Shown here piece after piece: positions 1 to 7,177 of a stretch of 27,016 nt of DNA. Source of the stretch: UBA6019 sp035535055. Lineage in GTDB: Bacteria > Chloroflexota > Dormibacteria > Dormibacterales > Dormibacteraceae. The notes beneath the pieces are model-generated. The model did not search any database and was not told the DNA's origin. It saw nothing but the letters and a program-made list of their open reading frames with translations. Every line of letters begins with the position of its first letter. The stretch's first letter is position 1. Location: assembly GCA_035535055.1 (NCBI GenBank), contig DATLQT010000088.1, positions 1-27,016 on the forward strand, written 5' to 3'. The translations under genes and the position numbers were made by a program.

Positions 1-30
1 GGGTCGATCCGGCCGCCCGCGAGGTGCCCT

Positions 31-56
31 GACAGCTGGACCCGGGCCCGGCTGTC
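31..56 (-). terminator. possible hairpin downstream of the SGNH-like gene
   Basis: A 6-bp perfect inverted repeat (GACAGC at 31-36, GCTGTC at 51-56) begins 7 nt beyond the stop codon of the minus-strand gene that ends at 64. Two further G-C pairs can form inside it across one mismatch. There is no T-rich tract after it on the minus strand, so it does not look like a classical intrinsic terminator. It could be a transcript-end stabilising hairpin or chance in GC-rich DNA. Confidence 0.25.
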
Positions 57-63
57 ACTCAGG

Positions 64-1230
64 TCAAGTCAGCGCGCCGGCGAGGGCCGCGGCCAGTTGG
101 GGCGCCACCAGTTGCGCGCCGGAACGATTGAGGTGGATGGGATCGACCCAAAGCGAGGGGTCGTCGGGGACGGCCTGGCTCAGGTCGACGACGGGGACGT
201 CCAGCTCGGTGGAGAGGGAGCCGACCGCGGCCAGGAACCGCGGATCGACGGCCTGATCGGAGCTCCTGATCGAGGAGTGAAAGGGCGGGCGGAGCAGCAC
301 CACCTGGGTCCCGCCGGCCTTGCCTCGCCTTATCAGGTCGCGCTCGGCGGCCAGCAACTGGGGTGAGACGGCGTAGTTGGAGACGAAGTCGGAGCGGTAG
401 ACGTCGGCGACGTTGGCCGACTCCTGGGCGGTCATCACGTGGTCCGGCCGCGAGGCCGCGCTGATCTCGCACGGCGTCGCCAGCTGCAGCTCCCAGGGGA
501 CGCTCCCGAACAGGAACTGGGTCGCCCGCCGGGCGCGGGTGACGACCGGGCACTCGACCGCCGCTATCGACGGGTAGTTGGCGAGCGCCGGCATGACCCA
601 GCCGGCGAGCAGCTGCAGCCGGCTAGGGTCGTTTTCGAGCGCCAGCTTCAAAAAGCCGGGGTCGCCGTAGTCGGTCAGCTGCCAGAGATCGGTGGTCAGG
701 GGGTCGTGCTCGCAGTACCGGCAGACCGCGTTCGGGTTGAACATCGGCGCCTCGAGCGTGTTGACGATGAGCTTGGGCCGCGAGGAGCGCTCCATGACGC
801 GGTACATGAGGACATCGAGGAAGGCCGGCTGTTCGGCGCTGACGCCGAGCGTGCCGACGCTGACCGGACGCCCGACGGCGGCCGAAAGGAGCGCCGAGAG
901 CCGGGCCCGGTCGACGTCGGTGCGGGCCTCCGACGGCCCCAGGAAGAGCACGTCGGGAGCGGGCCCGGCCACGTACTGGCGCCACTGGGTGTTGATGTCG
1001 GTACCGTCCTGGAGCTTGTTGAAGAGATAGTGGCCGGCGGGGACGCTGAGCGGCTGGGCCAGGACGGCGATCGCGAGCAGCACGACCAGGGCCCTCCAGG
1101 CCCGCCTGCGGACCGCGGGCGTGAGCGGCGGCGGCAGCGGCGCCAGGATCTCGGCATGGCGCCGCTTGGGGGCCGCCGGGGGCGGCGCGTCGCCGCCTGC
1201 GGGCCGGTCGGCGGTGGCGGCGTCGGCCAT
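64..1230 (-). CDS. SGNH-hydrolase-like membrane-anchored protein, partner of MBOAT acyltransferase
   Basis: The 388-residue protein has a proline-rich cytoplasmic N-terminus, one hydrophobic segment at about residues 46-62, and then an extracytoplasmic domain. The segment VLFLGPSEARTDVD (about 95-106) fits the nucleophile block of SGNH/DltD/AlgX-like proteins, with Ser100 as candidate nucleophile. DPIHLNRSG near the C-terminus (Asp363, His366) fits the catalytic D-x-x-H block. The ATG start overlaps the stop of the upstream MBOAT gene by one base (TGATG), which indicates translational coupling. Family knowledge: such proteins pair with MBOAT transporters to move acetyl or other acyl groups onto exported polysaccharide. 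I infer the same role here, with a glycan as acceptor. Esterase activity rather than transferase activity is also possible. The sequence between the two motif blocks is divergent, so the exact subfamily is not assigned. Confidence 0.75.
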   Translation of the reverse strand: MADAATADRPAGGDAPPPAAPKRRHAEILAPLPPPLTPAVRRRAWRALVVLLAIAVLAQPLSVPAGHYLFNKLQDGTDINTQWRQYVAGPAPDVLFLGPSEARTDVDRARLSALLSAAVGRPVSVGTLGVSAEQPAFLDVLMYRVMERSSRPKLIVNTLEAPMFNPNAVCRYCEHDPLTTDLWQLTDYGDPGFLKLALENDPSRLQLLAGWVMPALANYPSIAAVECPVVTRARRATQFLFGSVPWELQLATPCEISAASRPDHVMTAQESANVADVYRSDFVSNYAVSPQLLAAERDLIRRGKAGGTQVVLLRPPFHSSIRSSDQAVDPRFLAAVGSLSTELDVPVVDLSQAVPDDPSLWVDPIHLNRSGAQLVAPQLAAALAGALT

Positions 1231-2669
1231 CAGAACTGGAAGTACACGAAGCGCTGGCTGGCGAGCGAGAAGGCGGAGCCGACGACGGCGAAATAGAGGG
1301 ACCAGGCCGCCAGGCTGGTCACGTAGGCGGGGCGGACCAGCGCCGACCACTCGAACCTGCTGATCAGCTCCCGCAGCTGCCAGCGCTCCAGCGCGAGCTG
1401 TATTCCGATGGTGGCCGCGTAGATGCCGACCACCTGGATCACCTCCAGCGGGTTGGCGACCAGGAAGGCCGGGGGCCCGGTCAGCATCGACTTCCAGACC
1501 GCCAGCGCGGTCCCCATCGGCACCACGAAGAGAACGATGGTGATGAGCGCCAGGATCTGGGTCTGCGCCCAGACGCCGATCACCTTGACGCGCCGCGGCA
1601 TCTTGCGCCGCCACACCCGCAGCTCCAGGATCCGGTCGAGGATCAGGGTCAGCCCGAGCATGACGCCGAAGACGATGAAGTGGCCGGCCGCGCCATGCCA
1701 GAGCCCGCACAGGATCATCGTCACCATCACCCCGATCACGAGCCGCAGGTTGCCGCGGAAGCGCTTCAGGGTGCGCGAGTAGACCAGCGGGGTGAAGACG
1801 TAGTCGCGCAGCCAAAAGGAGAGCGACATGTGCCAGCGGGTCCACATGTTCTGCATGTTCCGGGCCAGGTAGGGCGCGTTGAAGTTGAACGGGATCCGGT
1901 AGCCGAAAAGCTGCGCCGAGCCGCGGGCGATGTCGGTGTAGCCGGAGAAGTCGAAGTAGATCTGGAGCCAGAAGGCCAGCGCCCCGAGCCAGGCGTCGCC
2001 CATCCCGAGGTGGCTCGGGTTGTGGAACATCACGATCACGACCCGGGCCACGTTGTCGGAGATGACGATCTTTTTGAAGAGCCCCAGCGCGATCAGCTCG
2101 ATGCCCTCCCAGAAGAGGGCCACGTTGAAGGCCGGCCGGGAGCGGACCTGCTCGTCGAAATCCTCGTAGCGCTTGATCGGCCCCGCTATCTGGGTCGGGA
2201 AGAAGGCCGGGAAGAGCGCGTAGCGGATCGGGTCGCGGATCGGGTCGGCCCCGCGGAGCAGGTCGATCTGGTAGTGGATGAACTCGAAGGTGAAGAAGGA
2301 CAGCCCCAGGGGCAGCACCAGGCTCACCACCGGGAGCGATCCCTGGCCGCCGACCAGCTGGGCGAGGGAGTTGACGCTGGAGGCGAAAAAGCCGAGGTAC
2401 TTGAAGACGCCGAGCGCCCCCAGGTCGACAACGATGGCCAGGATGAGAAGCGCCCGGCTGCGCGGCTTCCGCTTCTCCTGGGCCAGGCCGACCAGGTAGT
2501 TGAAGGCGGTCAGGCTCACGATCAAGAAGAGGTAGGGCCAGCTCCAGTAGGCGTAGAAGAAGTAGCTCGCGGCGAGCAGGAAGGCCGGTCGCCAGGAGGC
2601 CGGCAGGAGCCAGTTGACGGCCACCACGGAGGGCAGGAAGAGGACATAGGGCTCGGCCGTGAAGAGCAC
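1230..2669 (-). CDS. MBOAT family O-acyltransferase (AlgI-like)
   Basis: This 479-residue polytopic membrane protein is of usual length for the AlgI/DltB branch. Diagnostic segments are FFPTQIAGPIKRY (about 156-168), YFDFSGYTDIARG (238-250), MWTRWHMSLSFWLRDYV (275-291, with His280) and CGLWHGAAGHF (321-331), where His325 matches the invariant catalytic histidine. The family carries acyl groups across or within the membrane for O-acylation of secreted polymers. The GTG start at 2669 is preceded by GGGAGG (complement of 2678-2683) at 8-nt spacing. The gene is first in a two-gene unit with the SGNH-like partner, and I infer acylation of the locus polysaccharide. It is divergent from the beta-propeller gene across a 188-bp gap. 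All catalytic motifs look intact. Confidence 0.93.
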   Translation of the reverse strand: MLFTAEPYVLFLPSVVAVNWLLPASWRPAFLLAASYFFYAYWSWPYLFLIVSLTAFNYLVGLAQEKRKPRSRALLILAIVVDLGALGVFKYLGFFASSVNSLAQLVGGQGSLPVVSLVLPLGLSFFTFEFIHYQIDLLRGADPIRDPIRYALFPAFFPTQIAGPIKRYEDFDEQVRSRPAFNVALFWEGIELIALGLFKKIVISDNVARVVIVMFHNPSHLGMGDAWLGALAFWLQIYFDFSGYTDIARGSAQLFGYRIPFNFNAPYLARNMQNMWTRWHMSLSFWLRDYVFTPLVYSRTLKRFRGNLRLVIGVMVTMILCGLWHGAAGHFIVFGVMLGLTLILDRILELRVWRRKMPRRVKVIGVWAQTQILALITIVLFVVPMGTALAVWKSMLTGPPAFLVANPLEVIQVVGIYAATIGIQLALERWQLRELISRFEWSALVRPAYVTSLAAWSLYFAVVGSAFSLASQRFVYFQF

Positions 2670-2685
2670 GCCTCAGTCCTCCCTG

Positions 2686-2729
2686 GGAAATCGGCCCATC
2701 GGCGTGCACTCTGGGGGATCCTGATTTCC
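2686..2729. promoter_or_regulatory. inverted repeat in the divergent intergenic region
   Basis: GGAAATC (2686-2692) and GATTTCC (2723-2729) are exact 7-bp inverted arms separated by 30 bp. They lie in the 188-bp gap between the divergent MBOAT and beta-propeller genes. One arm sits next to the MBOAT ribosome binding site. It could be an operator half-site pair or a leader stem on the minus-strand transcript. The remainder of 2670-2857 is GC-rich, and I could not settle promoter hexamers for either direction. Confidence 0.3.
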
Positions 2730-2857
2730 TTCCGGTAACGGGGCCGGGCGGGGATGGTTGCAGCCCTGTCGCCGCCTTGCCTGGCGGATTGCGGCGGGCG
2801 TGCAAAGGTGCTTCGATACGGCCACCTCGTCGGGAAGCGGAAAGGAGCTGTAAGGAG

Positions 2858-4261
2858 ATGGGCTGGCCCAGGATCCTCGCGCTGGCGGCGCTGGCGGGAC
2901 TCGAGCTCGTGAGTGCCGCAGCGCCCGCCCAGGCGGGTGCCGGCGCCCCTATGACCATCCGCGGCCCCCACGTCTCGGGCGGCGTCCAGGTGGCGGCCGG
3001 GCTGGCGCCGAGCGCCTCCACGACCGCGGTCAGCTGCAGCACTCCCGGCACCGGCGGCAACTACAAGCTCAACTGTCACGGCCACGGCTTCCCGGTCAAC
3101 GAGGTGAGCGCCGCCGCCAGCCCGAGCGGGGGCTACTACGTGGCCGGCGCCAACGACTACAACTCCTACAACGGCGAGGGCCAGGCCGGCTTCTACGCCT
3201 CCCGCGACGGCAAGACCTGGTACGACGCCGGGCCGGTCGACATCTTTCCCCATGCGCTGCTCAACGCCTTCAGCGACCCCGGCCTGGCGGTCGACGCGAC
3301 CAACGTCGTCTACTACTCCGGCGTCCTCTTCAACCCCACCAACTGCAACTTCGGGGGCCTGCAGCTGATGCGGCGCGACCCGGTCAGCGGCGCCTGGAGC
3401 TCCTGGCAGATCGCGGCCAACACGAGCGGCCAGTTCCAGGACAAGCCCTCGCTGGCGATGGTGGGGGGCTACGTCCTCGTCTCCTGGACGCAGTTCGCCT
3501 CCTGCTCGGGGAGCGGCGTGCCCTCGCCGATCAAGATCGCGGCCCTCAAGCCGGGCGCGGCCTCGACCGCCCCGGTTGCGATCCTGAGCGTGCCGGGCTC
3601 GACCTACTCCCAGGGCTCGGCGATGGCCGGCTCGGGCGGCGACCTCTGGGTCACCTGGGAGGAGTTCGCGAGCGCGGCCGCGACCAACGGCGCGATCATG
3701 CTCGCCCACTGGACGCAGCGGTCCGGCTGGGGGGCGCCGGTCAAGATCAGCCCGCCCGGGTTCACCGACCTGCCCCCGGCGCTGCCCGGCTTCCGGTTCC
3801 GCACCAACTCCTTCCCCGAGATCACATTCGTGCCCGGGGTCGGGCCGGTGGTCGCCTGGAGCTCCTTCGACACCGGGATCGGCAGGGTCTACCTGTGGAG
3901 CGGCGCGACCGGGGTGCATCTGCTCTCCGACTCCGGCGGCGACCAGTTCTTCCCCAGCCTCGCTCTCAATAGCCCGGCGCCCGGGTCCGCCTCTGGCATC
4001 TTCGTCAGCTACGGCCAGACCGACCGCACCGCCCTCACCTACGACCAGTACCTCGCATCCACGACCGGCGTCGGCGTCACCGTCAGCAAGGTGTCGTCCG
4101 CCCCCTCCCATCCCAACGGTGACGCCTTCTTCCAGGGCCGCTTCATCGGCGACTATGGCGCCCTAATCAGCTCGGGCGGCTCCCCGCACCCCTTCTGGAC
4201 CGACATCCGAGGGCCCGATCCGATTCTCGGCTACGAGATGGACGCCTTCACCGACTTCTAG
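2858..4261 (+). CDS. secreted sialidase-like (BNR/Asp-box) beta-propeller protein
   Basis: The chosen ATG gives 467 residues. It follows AAAGGAG (2841-2847) at 10-nt spacing, with a second AAGGAG directly against the ATG. An upstream in-frame start at 2777 would place a charged, non-secretory leader in front, so I rejected it. The N-terminus is a clean signal peptide (hydrophobic core about residues 5-21, probable cleavage after APAQA at 26). SRDGKTW (115-121) is an Asp-box of the sialidase/BNR type. The C-terminal region FIGDYGALISSGG...FWTDIRGPD resembles the last blade of exo-alpha-sialidase-like proteins. Four cysteines could form disulfides. I see no complete arginine triad, so a true sialidase is not claimed. 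It may bind or cleave extracellular glycan. An intrinsic terminator follows 16 nt after the stop. Confidence 0.75.
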   Translation: MGWPRILALAALAGLELVSAAAPAQAGAGAPMTIRGPHVSGGVQVAAGLAPSASTTAVSCSTPGTGGNYKLNCHGHGFPVNEVSAAASPSGGYYVAGANDYNSYNGEGQAGFYASRDGKTWYDAGPVDIFPHALLNAFSDPGLAVDATNVVYYSGVLFNPTNCNFGGLQLMRRDPVSGAWSSWQIAANTSGQFQDKPSLAMVGGYVLVSWTQFASCSGSGVPSPIKIAALKPGAASTAPVAILSVPGSTYSQGSAMAGSGGDLWVTWEEFASAAATNGAIMLAHWTQRSGWGAPVKISPPGFTDLPPALPGFRFRTNSFPEITFVPGVGPVVAWSSFDTGIGRVYLWSGATGVHLLSDSGGDQFFPSLALNSPAPGSASGIFVSYGQTDRTALTYDQYLASTTGVGVTVSKVSSAPSHPNGDAFFQGRFIGDYGALISSGGSPHPFWTDIRGPDPILGYEMDAFTDF

Positions 4262-4276
4262 GCCCGTCTCCCGGGT

Positions 4277-4325
4277 TCGCCAAAATTCGTCGGTTCACTA
4301 CCGCGATTGGCGAGATATTCTTTTC
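4277..4325 (+). terminator. intrinsic (Rho-independent) terminator after the beta-propeller gene
   Basis: TCGCCAA (4277-4283) pairs exactly with TTGGCGA (4307-4313). Inside, TCG (4287-4289) pairs with CGA (4304-4306), and CGGT (4291-4294) pairs with ACCG (4300-4303) around the 5-nt loop TCACT. Only a 3-nt and a 1-nt bulge interrupt 14 base pairs. The stem is followed by GATATTCTTTTC (4314-4325), the most T-rich stretch near here. Position just after the stop and before the regulator gene supports termination of the upstream transcript. Confidence 0.75.
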
Positions 4326-4480
4326 AATCCGCATGCATCCGGGCAGCCCGGGTGCGCGGGAGGGAAAGGATGGGGTGCCCTGGCATCCGGCGAGGCGGGA
4401 ATACCCGTGTACCACGCATGCTTGGTCACGGCCTCTCGCAACGTCTTCGATTAGGCCGATGGGAGGGAGATTGACCGGCT
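4326..4480 (+). promoter_or_regulatory. leader region upstream of the response regulator
   Basis: This gene-free stretch lies between the terminator and the regulator gene. It holds two copies of GCATGC (4331-4336 and 4416-4421) and a short CCGGG-CAG-CCCGG palindrome at 4339-4351. It ends with the Shine-Dalgarno sequence GGGAGGGAG (4461-4469), 11 nt before the ATG. TTGGTC (4422-4427) with TTCGAT (4446-4451) at 18-bp spacing is a weak candidate promoter. The promoter must lie here if the terminator works, but the exact hexamers are a guess. Confidence 0.35.
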
Positions 4481-5248
4481 ATGGCTTCGGTACTGGTACT
4501 CGATGGGGATCCGCTCCAGCTCGAATTGACCGCGCTCCTGCTCGCTCGTGACGACCACCGGCCGCTGACGACCGGTGATCCGGAGAAGGCGTTCGAGATC
4601 CTGGAGACCGAACAGGTCGAGTTGGTGCTGTTCGACATCTCGCTTCCCCGCCACGACGGCTATCGGGTCGGCCAGCAGATCCGGCACCAGCGGCCGGGCA
4701 TCCCGCTGGCCGTGGTCAGCGACCGGGTCGAGCAAGAGCAGGTGGTCCGCTGCCTGCTCGCCTTCGCCGACGACTTCATCAACAAGCCGTTCGCGCCCCG
4801 CGAGATGCTCGCTCGCGTCCATTCGCTCCTGCGCCGGGCAGGACTGACCAGCGGCGCCAGGGCCGCCGACGGCAGCCTGGTGGTGGGCGAGATCGCGCTC
4901 AACCGGCAGCTCATGAAGGCTTCGATCCGGGGAGCGGACGTGCCCCTCACCCCGCGCGAGCTGACCCTGCTCTCGGCGCTGATGTCGAACCCCAACCGGG
5001 TGCTCAGCCGGGGCCAGCTGATCCGTCTGGCCTGGGGCGACGATTTCACCGGCTGCCTCAAGACGGTGGACGTCTGCATCCAGCGGCTTCGCAAAAAGAT
5101 GGAGCCCCACCTGGGCAGCGCTCCGCAGTACATCCAGGCCGTCCGCGGCTTCGGCTACAAGCTCGAAGCGGTGAGCCGGCAGAAGGCCTACGAGGCTCGC
5201 CGGTCGAGGTCGGAACCGGCGCCGGTGGCGACCGCCAACACTGCTTAG
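4481..5248 (+). CDS. OmpR/PhoB-family response regulator (orphan)
   Basis: This is a 255-residue protein with an N-terminal receiver domain (about 1-118) and a C-terminal winged-helix DNA-binding domain (about 145-233). In the receiver, Asp52 (LVLFDISLP) is the phospho-acceptor, Ser80 is the switch Ser/Thr and Lys102 (INKPF) is the conserved lysine. The metal-binding acidic pair is unusual: VLVLDGDP has Asp8 and Asp10 with Gly9 where a second acidic residue is normally found. The effector domain shows LTPRELTLLSALM, the recognition-helix region KTVDVCIQRLRKKM and the wing VRGFGYKL, all typical of the family. A short Arg/Ala-rich tail follows. No histidine kinase is adjacent, so its partner is unknown. 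Its position directly before the polysaccharide operon suggests it may regulate that operon or its own region. Confidence 0.93.
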   Translation: MASVLVLDGDPLQLELTALLLARDDHRPLTTGDPEKAFEILETEQVELVLFDISLPRHDGYRVGQQIRHQRPGIPLAVVSDRVEQEQVVRCLLAFADDFINKPFAPREMLARVHSLLRRAGLTSGARAADGSLVVGEIALNRQLMKASIRGADVPLTPRELTLLSALMSNPNRVLSRGQLIRLAWGDDFTGCLKTVDVCIQRLRKKMEPHLGSAPQYIQAVRGFGYKLEAVSRQKAYEARRSRSEPAPVATANTA

Positions 5249-5263
5249 GGCGACCCGGAGCGG

Positions 5264-5330
5264 GCCAGCGACAAGCCTGCAATCCACCCTCGTGGCCTTC
5301 GTTACCGGAACGCAACTCCAGCCAGCGACA
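5264..5330. promoter_or_regulatory. 10-bp direct repeat upstream of operon A
   Basis: GCCAGCGACA occurs exactly twice, at 5264-5273 and 5321-5330, a start-to-start distance of 57 bp. Both copies lie in the 145-bp gap between the response regulator and the first gene of the glycan operon. A small AT-rich patch (TTCGAAATTACAT, around 5340-5352) follows and is the likeliest promoter area. Binding by the adjacent regulator is possible, but the spacing is wider than the usual tandem OmpR-type half-sites, so this is inference only. Confidence 0.3.
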
Positions 5331-5393
5331 GTTCCGCCGTTCGAAATTACATCCCCGCGGCGATGAGCCGAAGGAAGTGAGGAGCCCAGTCGC

Positions 5394-6413
5394 ATGAGAT
5401 CAGATGGCCGGCAGAGGGACGAGTCCTGGAAGGGACGGGTGGTGCTCGTCACCGGGGCTGGGGGATTCGTCGGCAGCGGGCTGGCAGCCGAGTTGCTGGA
5501 GCGCGGGGCCTCGGTCGTCGGTATCGTGCGCGACTCACCGGGGCTGCGTCTGCTGGAGGCGCTCGGTCTCCATCGCCGGCTGGACATCATCTCGGGCAGC
5601 ATCACCGACCCGGGACTCGTGCACCGGGTGATCAACGAATACGAGGTGGACACCGTCTTCCACCTCGCCGCCCAGGCCATCGTCCAGGCCGCCAACCGCT
5701 CGCCGGTGCCGACCTTCGAGGCCAACATCATGGGCACCTGGACCGTGCTCGAGGCGGCCCGGCTGTCGCCGCTCGTCCAGCGGGTGGTCGTCGCCTCCAG
5801 CGACAAGGCGTATGGCGACCAGCCGGTCCTGCCCTACCGCGAGGACACCCCGCTCGGCGGCCTCTATCCGTACGACGCCTCCAAGGCCTGCACCGACATC
5901 CTCGCCCGGAGCTACGCCACCACCTACCCGCTGCCCGTCGCGGTGGTCCGCTGCGCCAACATCTACGGTCCGGGCGACCTGAATTGGTCGCGGCTCATCC
6001 CCGGCACCATCCGCTCCGGGCTCCAGGGCCAGGACCCGATCATCCGAAGCGACGGTAGGCCCGAGCGCGACTACCTCTTCTTGGACGACGCCGTCGCCGG
6101 CTACCTCTCGGTGGCCGAGCACCTCCCCGAACTGTCAGGGCAGGCCGTGAACCTTGGCACCGGCCGCAGCGTCGCGGTCCTCGAACTGGTGGAGCTGATC
6201 CTGCGCAAAGTTGGGGACGAGGGCCTGAAGCCTCGAGTCCTGGGCGAGGCCAGTGGTGAGATCGATCGTCAGTGCCTGGGCTTCGACAAGGCCCGCAAGG
6301 TCCTCGGCTGGGAGCCGGCCACCCCGCTGGCCGAGGGCATCGCCCGGACCGTGCCCTGGTACCGAGAGCACCTCTCGACCGGCCGCATCGTCGCGCTCGG
6401 GAGCGTCCGGTGA
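5394..6413 (+). CDS. NAD-dependent NDP-sugar 4,6-dehydratase/epimerase, RfbG-like
   Basis: This is a 339-residue extended short-chain dehydrogenase. The Rossmann motif GAGGFVG is at 21-27, and the catalytic Tyr160-x3-Lys164 is in YPYDASKA. SSDKAYG (135-141), HLAAQAIVQAANRSPVPTFE (90-109) and NIYGPGDLNWSR (189-200) resemble CDP-glucose 4,6-dehydratases more than dTDP-glucose ones. The reaction would be conversion of an NDP-hexose to the 4-keto-6-deoxy sugar in the cytoplasm. The next gene is an RfbF-like nucleotidyltransferase, which supports a CDP-sugar pair. The ATG follows GAGGAG at 9-nt spacing. It opens a nine-gene overlapping operon. An epimerase acting on another nucleotide sugar is the main alternative. 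No downstream enzyme that would consume the keto sugar is visible in the window. Confidence 0.8.
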   Translation: MRSDGRQRDESWKGRVVLVTGAGGFVGSGLAAELLERGASVVGIVRDSPGLRLLEALGLHRRLDIISGSITDPGLVHRVINEYEVDTVFHLAAQAIVQAANRSPVPTFEANIMGTWTVLEAARLSPLVQRVVVASSDKAYGDQPVLPYREDTPLGGLYPYDASKACTDILARSYATTYPLPVAVVRCANIYGPGDLNWSRLIPGTIRSGLQGQDPIIRSDGRPERDYLFLDDAVAGYLSVAEHLPELSGQAVNLGTGRSVAVLELVELILRKVGDEGLKPRVLGEASGEIDRQCLGFDKARKVLGWEPATPLAEGIARTVPWYREHLSTGRIVALGSVR

Positions 6414-7177
6414 AGGTCGTCATCCTCTGCGGGGGCCTCGGCACCCGCGCCTACCCCTATACGCGCCGGGTTCCCAAGGCCCTGATGCCGATCGCCGGGG
6501 CGCCCGTGCTCGAGCAGGTGATGCGCATCTACGCCTCCCAGGGGTTCGGCGAGTTCGTCCTCGCCCTCGGCCACATGAAGGCCGACATCATCCGGTACGC
6601 CCGCTCACGCAAGAACGCCTACAAGATCGAATGCGTCGACACCGGCGACGCCACCGACACCGGAGAACGGGTCCGCCGCTGCCTCGACTACGTCGGCGAG
6701 ACCTTCCACTGCACCTACGTCGACGGCCTCGGTGACGTGGACCTGGCGAGGCTGGCCGCCTTCCACCTCGAGCACGGTGCCGGGGGGACGGTCACCGCCG
6801 CCCCCCTGCGCTCGCAGTACGGAATCCTCCGCCACGACGAGGAGGACCGGATCACCGACTTTGTGGAGAAGCCGGTGCTGAAGGAGCACTGGATCAACGC
6901 GGGCTTCTTCGTCTTCCAGCGCGACCTCTTCGCCCAGGTCGGGGGAGAGAACCTGGAGCGAGACGTCCTGCCCGAGATGGCCCGCCGCCGGATGCTCTAC
7001 GTCCACCGCCACCACGGCTTCTGGCGTTCCATGGACACCCATAAGGACCAGCAGGAGCTGGATGCCCTCTGGCTCCCCTTTTCGCGCCGGCTCGAGGAGG
7101 GCCTGCCCCAGGCCGGAGACGCGATGCCGGCCTGGCTGGCCGGGCGCCACCGGGCGGCCGTCACCAAAACGGCATGA
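6410..7177 (+). CDS. sugar-1-phosphate nucleotidyltransferase, RfbF-like (glucose-1-phosphate cytidylyltransferase type)
   Basis: The GTG start overlaps the previous stop as GTGA and gives 255 residues, about the family length. The nucleotide-binding signature VILCGGLGTR is at 4-13, with Lys23 in PKALMPI. VDTGDATDTGERVRR (77-91), TYVDGLGDVD (102-111), the EKP block (153-155) and HGFWRSMDT (202-210) follow the RfbF pattern closely, including the tail in which the enzyme places its sugar-phosphate ligand. The reaction would be NTP plus hexose-1-phosphate to NDP-hexose plus pyrophosphate, with CTP and glucose-1-phosphate the best guess. It would feed the dehydratase encoded just upstream. UTP- or dTTP-specific relatives cannot be excluded without alignment. 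Confidence 0.85.
   Translation: MKVVILCGGLGTRAYPYTRRVPKALMPIAGAPVLEQVMRIYASQGFGEFVLALGHMKADIIRYARSRKNAYKIECVDTGDATDTGERVRRCLDYVGETFHCTYVDGLGDVDLARLAAFHLEHGAGGTVTAAPLRSQYGILRHDEEDRITDFVEKPVLKEHWINAGFFVFQRDLFAQVGGENLERDVLPEMARRRMLYVHRHHGFWRSMDTHKDQQELDALWLPFSRRLEEGLPQAGDAMPAWLAGRHRAAVTKTA

Noticed and set aside
64..3060. A 998-codon minus-strand open frame spanning the acylation pair and the beta-propeller gene start
   Set aside because: Only its last 388 codons form a plausible protein. The rest is Pro/Arg/Ala-rich frame shadow of the MBOAT gene and antisense of the secreted-protein gene, as GC-rich DNA often gives.
2522..4111. Antisense open frame of 529 codons opposite the beta-propeller gene
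   Set aside because: The composition is Gly/Arg/Ala-rich without domain motifs, while the opposite strand has a signal peptide, ribosome binding site and Asp-box.
4339..4351. CCGGG-CAG-CCCGG palindrome upstream of the response regulator as a second terminator
   Set aside because: It is only 5 bp with a 3-nt loop and no T tract, and such palindromes are expected by chance at this GC content.
4333..4551. 72-codon open frame between the terminator and the regulator
   Set aside because: It overlaps the regulator start in another frame, has no ribosome binding site and has no recognisable features.
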